Assembly: GCA_903958915.1 (NCBI GenBank)
Contig: CAJBVC010000682.1
Coordinates: 1-8,452 of the forward strand
Reading direction: 5' to 3'
Length of the DNA stretch: 8,452 bases
Origin: an uncultured beta proteobacterium
GTDB lineage: Bacteria > Pseudomonadota > Gammaproteobacteria > Burkholderiales > Burkholderiaceae_C
Each line of letters begins with the position of its first letter. Within the stretch, counting starts at the first letter, position 1. This document shows positions 1 through 4,627 of this stretch, piece after piece. The notes beneath the pieces are model-generated. The model had not been told where the DNA came from. It ran no database searches and worked only from the letters and a program-made list of their open reading frames with translations. The position numbers and the translations under genes are program-made.

Positions 1-1195
1 CATCCATGCCAACCTCTTCACCGTAGTAAATGAAGGGTGTGCCGGGCAGCAGCAGATAACTGGCCGCGGCAAGTTTGTAACGTGCTGTGTCGCCCTGCAC
101 CTGGCTCCAGAGACGGTCGCCGGCAAAGCGGTCGTGGTTGGAGACCAGCGTGGCCATCGTGGGTGGAGCAGAGGCGAAATACTGGCTGAGGGTCTGGATA
201 CTCGCCGCCTGGCCCTTGGCGGCGCCGACGATGGAGCCCATCAGATCGAACGCGAAGGCACTGCCGCAGGAAGTACTGGCTGCAAATGCCTGCGACGCTG
301 CGGGCACCTCACACACCATGTAGCGCTGCTGGTAGTTGTCGAAGGTCTGCTGGACGCGTCCCATGATGGCATGGTTGTCGGGCTGGATTTCCCAGGCAGC
401 AGGGCCATTTTCCACCAGGTTGCCAACGGCATCGAATCGCATGCCATCCACACCTTTGTTGAGCCAGAAACGCAGGTTGTCCTGGTGGAACTCCTCCACC
501 TTGCCATTCTTCCAATTGAAGTCGGGCATGCCAGACCAGAAGCCGGCGAAATAGTAGCCACCACCGCCCGAATACCAGGGGTCGGTGCCGTAAATGCTCC
601 AGCCGGAGGGTTTGCTGGTCTGCCAGACAAAATAGTCCCGCTGCGCGTTGGTGGCAGACGACGCCGAGTTGCGGAACAAGGGATGTTCAACGGCACTGTG
701 GTTGATGACGTAATCCATGATGACGCCAATGCCTCGCTTGTGGGCCTCTGCCAGCAACAGGTCAAAGTCGGCCATGCTGCCGTAGTCCGCCTCGATGGCG
801 CGGTAGTTCTTCACCGCATAGCCGTGGTCGCGGTCGGCGCTGTCGGTGACCGGCATCAGCCAGATGCCACGGATACCCAGGTCCTTCAGGTAGTCGAGTT
901 TGCTGACAAGACCCTTGAGGTCACCCTTACCGTCGCCGTCGCTGTCCATGTAGCCACGCACATAGATTTCCATGAACGCGCCGCGCATCCAGCCTGGCGC
1001 AAGTGCACTCGACGTAGCGCCTACTGCCACAGCGCCAAGATCTGGCACCGCCAATGCGCTGCCGTTATCCGCCGGCGGATTGATAACGACTGGTGCACTG
1101 GTCCCTCCACCGCCACCGCCGCAGCCACTCAAAAAAGTGGCCAGCACCAACGAGCTTACGAGGCGGACCGTGTCACGGTAGGGTACGTGCATCAT
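1..1195 (-). CDS. GH13 alpha-amylase-family lipoprotein, 3' end outside window
   Basis: Glycoside hydrolase of family GH13, expected to hydrolyse alpha-1,4-glucans or maltodextrins in the periplasm or at the outer membrane. The 398 visible residues start with a lipoprotein signal: a hydrophobic stretch at about 10-22 and lipobox LSGC with the lipidated cysteine at 25, followed by six glycines. Glycine at +2 argues against inner-membrane retention. The barrel starts near residue 72. DSDGDGKGD (84-92) is the usual calcium-binding stretch. All four GH13 regions are present: DYVINH (161-166), GMRFDAVGN with nucleophile D255, CEVP with acid/base E296, and VSNHD with D355. YYGEE at 390-394 is also typical. 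The C-terminal beta domain is cut off by the window edge. Start: tandem ATGs at 1195 and 1192; no good Shine-Dalgarno is visible. It lies 18 bases after the glucokinase/RpiR stop, so cotranscription and translational coupling are likely. Exact specificity (alpha-amylase, alpha-glucosidase or cyclomaltodextrinase) cannot be read from this part. Confidence 0.93.
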   Translation of the reverse strand, partial: MMHVPYRDTVRLVSSLVLATFLSGCGGGGGGTSAPVVINPPADNGSALAVPDLGAVAVGATSSALAPGWMRGAFMEIYVRGYMDSDGDGKGDLKGLVSKLDYLKDLGIRGIWLMPVTDSADRDHGYAVKNYRAIEADYGSMADFDLLLAEAHKRGIGVIMDYVINHSAVEHPLFRNSASSATNAQRDYFVWQTSKPSGWSIYGTDPWYSGGGGYYFAGFWSGMPDFNWKNGKVEEFHQDNLRFWLNKGVDGMRFDAVGNLVENGPAAWEIQPDNHAIMGRVQQTFDNYQQRYMVCEVPAASQAFAASTSCGSAFAFDLMGSIVGAAKGQAASIQTLSQYFASAPPTMATLVSNHDRFAGDRLWSQVQGDTARYKLAAASYLLLPGTPFIYYGEEVGMD

Positions 1196-1213
1196 GAGAA
1201 ATATCCAATAGGT

Positions 1214-3130
1214 TTATCGAGCGTGGGAAGTGAGCTGCGCCAAATCGCCAGCCGCGCTTATGCCCAGTCCGGTACGGTTGGCGCCGGCTGGGGTCGGACG
1301 GGTCTCGTCCATGGCCACGCTGGCATTGGCACCCAGTTCGGGCAGGTTGTGGGTACCTCGGCGCATCGACACGCCTACCACCAGGATGTCGATCATGAGC
1401 AAGTGCAAGATGCGACTGACCATAGGAACCTGCGTGGCGATGTCTTCCACGTGATCGACGATCAGGGCGAGATCCGCTTTGCGTGCCAGTGGCGACTGTC
1501 CAGCCGTGATGGCAATCACAACCGATCCGCGTTCCTTGGCCTTTTCAACGACGTCCAGCAGTTCGTGGATGCGCCCGCTGCTGCTGATGACCACCGTCAC
1601 GGTGGTCGGGGTCAACAAGTTGGATGCCAGCAACTGCATACGCGGCACCGTATAGGCACTTGATGGAACACCGAGCCGCATAAACTTGAGCTGGGCGTCT
1701 TCAGCGACCACGCTGTAGTGACCCACCGCGTAAAACTCCACGCGCTGGGCATCGGAAATGAGCTTGATGGCCTTGTCAATGGTGTCACGGTTGAGATGGT
1801 CGCGCACCTGTAGCACCGCCGCGGCGGTATTGCCAAGCACTTTGGCACCCAGTTCCAGCATGCCGTCGTTGCTGGTGACCTGGGTGTGCATGATGGGAAT
1901 GGTTCCCGTGAGGCCGGACGCCAGCCGCATCTTGAAGTCCGACAAACCTTCACATCCGAGCGATCGGCAAAACCGGATGACGGTCGGCTGGCTCACCTCA
2001 GCGGCGCGGGCAATGGCCGCGATGGCATCGTTCACGGTGGAGCGCGGGTGGGCCAACACCTGGTCAGCAACGCGCTGTTCCGCCGGCGAAAGGCTGCTGC
2101 GCACACGCTGGATCTGGCTCAGGAGCGCAGAACCTTCTGCTGCGTCCAGACCACGCAGTTGGGCTGACAGAATGATGGAGGATCCCACCAACGTGGCGTC
2201 ACCCGATGTGACCACAAATGTGGGTATGCGCTTCATGTAGTCACTGAAACGCCCCCTGTCTTCAAAACGCTCCCGAAATCCAGATTGATCAAACGCGTGG
2301 CCCAGGCGCGGAACAATGCCCCCGCCGATGTAGATACCACCAAAGGCACCTTGGGTGACCGCGAGGTTGCCAGCGGCCGTACCCAGAACTGCACAGAAGA
2401 CGTCAATGGTTTCCCGGCACAACGGGTCTTGCGCCTCGATCGCACGCCGGGTAATCTCGGCGGCAGGAAGCAGGGCTGCAGGCACACCTTTGCGATGGGC
2501 CAGGGCCCGGTAGATCAACTCGATGCCTGGCCCCGATACCAGGCGCTCGAAAGACACATGGGAATGCTCCTTCCAGGCGAAGCGCAGGATGTCCATCTCG
2601 CGCTCGTCGCGCGGCGCAAAGCTGGTATGACCCCCTTCTGTGCCCAGCGCGATCCAGCCCTCATTGGCTGGAATCAAGCCCGAAACCCCCAGCCCGGTAC
2701 CTGCGCCAATGAGACCCACCACACTACGTGCTTCGATGCTTCCGCCGCCCACCTGGCGACGCTGGTGCGGCAGCAAACTCGGCAGCGCCATAGCCAGTGC
2801 CGTGAAGTCATTGACCACCACCAGGTTGTCAAACTGCAGGCGCTGGCGCATCTGCTCGATGCTGAATTGCCAGTGGTAATTGGTCATGCGCACCAGGTCG
2901 CCCGCAATGGGGGTCGCAATCGCCACTGCGGCATTGCGCAGGGAAGCAGCGACTTCAGCCGGAATCTGGGCCAGGTAAGACATGACTGCCGAATAAAAAT
3001 CGGCATGGTCCTGGCACTGGAGCGATAGCGTGCGTTCCATCACACCTGGCGCCACCTCCAGCGTAAAGCGCGCATAAGTGCCGCCAATGTCAGCCAGCAG
3101 ACGTGGACGCTCAAAATGGCTGTAGGGCAT
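1214..3130 (-). CDS. glk: Bifunctional glucokinase / RpiR-family transcriptional regulator
   Basis: A 638-residue fusion. Residues about 8-325 are a bacterial glucokinase (ATP + glucose to glucose 6-phosphate): LADIGGTYAR phosphate motif (12-21), VVNDFTALA with predicted catalytic D108, GAGTGLGVS (142-150), TEGGH (164-168), HVSFER with E195, and GGIYIGGGIVP (264-274). Residues about 336-415 are an RpiR helix-turn-helix domain: SPAEQRVAD and VSQPTVIRFCRSLGC (379-393). Residues about 450-590 are a SIS sugar-phosphate-binding domain with VVISSSGRIHELL (513-525). The length and domain order match the Burkholderia-type Glk-RpiR proteins I know. Oddities: the usual Asn of GGTNAR is Tyr19, and the GPGTG and GEGGH motifs read GAGTG and TEGGH, so kinase activity may be altered. 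The ATG at 3130 is 12 bases after the upstream glucokinase stop, with no clear ribosome binding site, suggesting coupling. The regulator probably acts on the divergent intergenic region (inference). The C-terminal ~45 residues look disordered. Confidence 0.95.
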   Translation of the reverse strand: MPYSHFERPRLLADIGGTYARFTLEVAPGVMERTLSLQCQDHADFYSAVMSYLAQIPAEVAASLRNAAVAIATPIAGDLVRMTNYHWQFSIEQMRQRLQFDNLVVVNDFTALAMALPSLLPHQRRQVGGGSIEARSVVGLIGAGTGLGVSGLIPANEGWIALGTEGGHTSFAPRDEREMDILRFAWKEHSHVSFERLVSGPGIELIYRALAHRKGVPAALLPAAEITRRAIEAQDPLCRETIDVFCAVLGTAAGNLAVTQGAFGGIYIGGGIVPRLGHAFDQSGFRERFEDRGRFSDYMKRIPTFVVTSGDATLVGSSIILSAQLRGLDAAEGSALLSQIQRVRSSLSPAEQRVADQVLAHPRSTVNDAIAAIARAAEVSQPTVIRFCRSLGCEGLSDFKMRLASGLTGTIPIMHTQVTSNDGMLELGAKVLGNTAAAVLQVRDHLNRDTIDKAIKLISDAQRVEFYAVGHYSVVAEDAQLKFMRLGVPSSAYTVPRMQLLASNLLTPTTVTVVISSSGRIHELLDVVEKAKERGSVVIAITAGQSPLARKADLALIVDHVEDIATQVPMVSRILHLLMIDILVVGVSMRRGTHNLPELGANASVAMDETRPTPAGANRTGLGISAAGDLAQLTSHAR

Positions 3131-3142
3131 GGTTGGCTGGTT

Positions 3143-4111
3143 TTATTCTGGTAGGAGGTCCAGCGCCCTCGACGCACCCAGCAGTGCAGGCGTGCTGGCG
3201 GTGATAAGCCACACCGGGATCGGGTGCAGATAGGCTCCAAACCGTCCCTTGTCCTCGAACTTGCGCCGAAACAGCGCACTGTCAAAAGCGCCTGCGAGTT
3301 GCGGCACAATGCCACCACCAAGGTAAACGCCACCGCGCGCGCCCAGCGTCAGCGCGAGATTGCCGGCCACGTTCCCCAGGAAACTGGTGAACAAGTGCAC
3401 CGTCTTCTGGCACACAGGGTCGTTGGCCGCCAACGCCGCTGCGCTGATATCCTCGGGTCGAAGGTCTTGTGCCGCACAACCCTCTACAACGCAAAGCGCC
3501 TGGTAGAGATTCACCAAGCCCGGGCCAGACAATGCGCGCTCGGCACTCACATGCCCCCATTGTCGTTGTAGGTGGTTGAGTACCGCTGCTTCCAGTGCGT
3601 CCGTCGCGGCCAGCGTGACATGCCCACCCTCACCACTGATTGGCACAAAACCTCCCCGACCATTCGGGAACAGTCCGGATACCCCCAGGCCAGTGCCCGG
3701 GCCAATCAGTGCCAGAGGAGCATTGACTGCCGGCGGTCCGCCGCCGAAAAGTTTCAGGTCGGTGGGTCCCAGGGCTGTCAGGCTCAGAGCCAATGCGGTG
3801 AAGTCATTGATCACCAGGCAACGTTGAATCTTCAGGGCAGCCTTGAATTCCGTGATCGAAAACGACCATTGGTTGTTGGTGAACTCGACCAAGTCGCCGA
3901 CCACGGCAGTGGCAATGCCCATGCTTGCCACCCGCGGCTGATCCAAACTGTGCCGAGCCAAATAACTGCTCGCGGAGTCGCGCAAGGATGCACTGGCGCT
4001 GCAGGGAGATACTTCAATGCACTCCAATGGTGCATTGGCGTCTTTTTGCCAAGCCCAGCGCGCATTGGTTCCGCCAATGTCACCCAGCAATCTGGGATAG
4101 TCCTGTGTCAA
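3143..4111 (-). CDS. glk: Glucokinase (stand-alone), TTG start
   Basis: Cytoplasmic glucokinase of the bacterial Glk family, 322 residues, close to the usual ~320. It phosphorylates glucose with ATP, feeding glycolysis or the Entner-Doudoroff route. Visible motifs: LGDIGGTNAR (9-18), VINDFTALA with predicted catalytic D103, GPGTGLGVS (137-145), GEGGH (160-164), HVSAERALSGPGLVNLY (187-203) with glucose-contacting E191, GGVYLGGGIVP, and FEDKGRF near the C-terminus. All canonical residues are intact, unlike the fused paralogue downstream. The start codon is TTG, chosen because AAGGAG sits 8 bases upstream and no in-frame ATG or GTG precedes it. The nearest upstream ATG is out of frame and stops after six codons. 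It is the first gene of the leftward set: its TAA is 12 bases before the glucokinase/RpiR ATG. Having two glucokinases side by side implies heavy intracellular glucose release or a division between catalysis and sensing (inference). Confidence 0.95.
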   Translation of the reverse strand: MTQDYPRLLGDIGGTNARWAWQKDANAPLECIEVSPCSASASLRDSASSYLARHSLDQPRVASMGIATAVVGDLVEFTNNQWSFSITEFKAALKIQRCLVINDFTALALSLTALGPTDLKLFGGGPPAVNAPLALIGPGTGLGVSGLFPNGRGGFVPISGEGGHVTLAATDALEAAVLNHLQRQWGHVSAERALSGPGLVNLYQALCVVEGCAAQDLRPEDISAAALAANDPVCQKTVHLFTSFLGNVAGNLALTLGARGGVYLGGGIVPQLAGAFDSALFRRKFEDKGRFGAYLHPIPVWLITASTPALLGASRALDLLPE

Positions 4112-4119
4112 TCTGGTAA

Positions 4120-4125
4120 CTCCTT
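4120..4125 (-). promoter_or_regulatory. Shine-Dalgarno AAGGAG that fixes the TTG start of glucokinase
   Basis: On the minus strand AAGGAG is followed by 8 bases and then TTG, the ideal spacing. This supports translation from TTG at 4111. A weak start codon behind a strong ribosome binding site could hold glucokinase output below that of an ATG start. Confidence 0.85.
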
Positions 4126-4175
4126 CATCAGAAAAACTCGAAAAACCTCCGATTTCCCGATGCGTGTTTTGTGGA

Positions 4176-4190
4176 TGTAGTCAAACAACA
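4176..4190. promoter_or_regulatory. Degenerate HexR/RpiR-like operator near the glucokinase start
   Basis: TGTAGTCAAACAACA matches 13 of 15 positions of the HexR-type pattern TGTArTwwwAyTACA as I remember it for proteobacteria. It ends 65 bases upstream of the glucokinase TTG, a plausible position for repression. The regulator is proposed to be the RpiR domain encoded by the second gene of this operon. This is inference from motif shape and context only. Confidence 0.35.
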
Positions 4191-4199
4191 CTGCAGTGT
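4188..4199. repeat. Perfect 12-base palindrome, candidate operator
   Basis: ACACTGCAGTGT is its own reverse complement. It begins 77 bases upstream of the glucokinase start and overlaps the end of the HexR-like site by three bases. Its size and position fit a dimeric repressor site for the leftward operon, but no regulator can be named. Confidence 0.4.
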
Positions 4200-4291
4200 A
4201 CCCAGAGTTTTTGTGAGTCGAGCCTGTGTAAACCCGAATACCCTAGGTGCACAAGGTGACATAGGTAGACGCTGATTTTGAGAACTAGTAA

Positions 4292-4311
4292 AACAACAAA
4301 GTCTCGTTGTT
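4292..4311. repeat. Inverted repeat AACAAC-N8-GTTGTT
   Basis: Six-base perfect arms separated by 8 bases. It could be a protein-binding site or a weak hairpin; it lacks a U-run, so it is not a terminator. It overlaps the first copy of the GTTACGCAT direct repeat. Confidence 0.35.
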
Positions 4312-4328
4312 ACGCATCGGTTACGCAT
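4309..4328 (+). repeat. Direct repeat GTTACGCAT x2, 11-base period
   Basis: GTTACGCAT occurs at 4309-4317 and 4320-4328, separated by CG. The repeat-to-repeat distance is 11 bases, about one DNA turn, so both copies face the same side of the helix. That is the usual layout for tandem activator binding. No regulator can be assigned. Confidence 0.45.
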
Positions 4329-4337
4329 AGTCGACTA
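4328..4337. repeat. Perfect palindrome TAGTCGACTA with ACTACA half-site
   Basis: This 10-base perfect palindrome directly follows the GTTACGCAT repeats (sharing one base). Its right side continues as ACTACA (4334-4339), the reverse complement of the TGTAGT hexamer seen in both HexR-like sites. It may be a third, compressed half-site for the same regulator, or chance. Confidence 0.3.
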
Positions 4338-4365
4338 CAGGAATGGCGATGTCTGGAAGACGGAT

Positions 4366-4384
4366 CATGTAGTTTTGGTACATG
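4366..4384. promoter_or_regulatory. HexR/RpiR-like operator CATGTA-N7-TACATG
   Basis: Perfect 6-base arms CATGTA (4366-4371) and TACATG (4379-4384) flank GTTTTGG, giving a 19-base inverted repeat. Its core TGTAGTTTTGGTACA has the TGTA-N7-TACA layout of HexR operators and matches 13 of 15 pattern positions. It lies between the divergent genes and beside an operon that encodes an RpiR-domain protein, so local control by that protein is a reasonable inference. It is 139 bases upstream of the candidate receptor promoter, far for simple repression, so looping or a different promoter is possible. Confidence 0.5.
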
Positions 4385-4522
4385 GTAAGTGGGGGTGCGG
4401 AGGTTTGCACGCTGTAAGAATCGCGTCAAGTGCCCGGATTTGTTGCAGAAAACCCAAAACGCGCGCAAAAATCTGGTCATTCTGATGATGGTTTAGGGTT
4501 TACGCCTATGTTCCAAAATATC

Positions 4523-4551
4523 TTGTTTTGATACAAACGTAGGGTAATTAT
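4523..4551 (+). promoter_or_regulatory. Candidate sigma70 promoter of the TonB-receptor gene
   Basis: TTGTTT (4523-4528) and TAATTA (4545-4550) are separated by 16 bases, or AATTAT (4546-4551) by 17. The region is AT-rich against a GC-rich background and would give a leader of about 70 bases. The -35 box is part of an imperfect dyad, TTGT-N6-ACAA (4523-4536), close to but one base shorter than the TTGT-N7/8-ACAA form described for Pseudomonas HexR. A regulator bound there would block RNA polymerase. Confidence 0.35.
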
Positions 4552-4614
4552 TCGCCAGCCATGCGAAGTGGGCATTCTCAATGTGCCCATGGCTCATGGT
4601 TTTCACGACCCCTC

Positions 4615-4618
4615 GGAG
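4615..4618 (+). promoter_or_regulatory. Shine-Dalgarno GGAG that fixes the receptor start at 4628
   Basis: GGAG lies 9 bases before ATG 4628. Earlier in-frame starts (GTG 4568, ATG 4589) lack a comparable site and would put about 13-20 polar residues ahead of the signal peptide. Confidence 0.7.
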
Positions 4619-4627
4619 ATTCAATCA

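Larger units (their letters stand above)
4112..4627. other. Divergent intergenic regulatory region without a supported gene
   Basis: This 516-base stretch separates the leftward glucokinase gene from the rightward TonB-receptor gene and must hold promoters for both. It contains, left to right: a Shine-Dalgarno for glucokinase, a degenerate HexR-like site overlapping a perfect 12-base palindrome, a 6-base inverted repeat, a 9-base direct repeat at 11-base spacing, a 10-base palindrome, a strong TGTA-N7-TACA inverted repeat, and a candidate sigma70 promoter for the receptor. A 66-codon leftward reading frame (4128-4328) lies inside it but lacks a ribosome binding site and recognisable protein features. 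I found no convincing sigma70 promoter for the leftward operon. Confidence 0.8.

Noticed and set aside
1103..1126. GC-rich low-complexity tract suggesting a repeat
   Set aside because: It encodes the six-glycine linker directly after the lipidated cysteine of the amylase, common in lipoproteins.
134..1663. Long 509-codon plus-strand reading frame
   Set aside because: It runs antisense to the amylase and the end of glk-rpiR, both with clear motifs. Its protein has no recognisable domain, and the frame crosses the boundary between two genes. It is a shadow of GC-rich coding sequence.
2285..3028. 247-codon plus-strand frame inside glk-rpiR
   Set aside because: Antisense to the well-supported kinase domain, with a low-complexity His/Gln/Arg-rich product and no ribosome binding site noticed.
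4108..4128. Six-codon ATG frame overlapping the glucokinase TTG start (possible leader peptide)
   Set aside because: No ribosome binding site precedes its ATG; the AAGGAG inside it serves the TTG start. Probably chance.
4128..4328. 66-codon minus-strand frame in the intergenic region
   Set aside because: No Shine-Dalgarno, unusual composition, no similarity I recognise, and it overlies several operator-like dyads.
4490..4503. Telomere-like TTTAGGGTTTA
   Set aside because: Only about one and a half units, with no array; chance.
4568..4627. Upstream in-frame starts (GTG 4568, ATG 4589) for the TonB receptor
   Set aside because: They lack a good ribosome binding site and would bury the signal peptide behind extra polar residues; ATG 4628 has GGAG at 9 bases.
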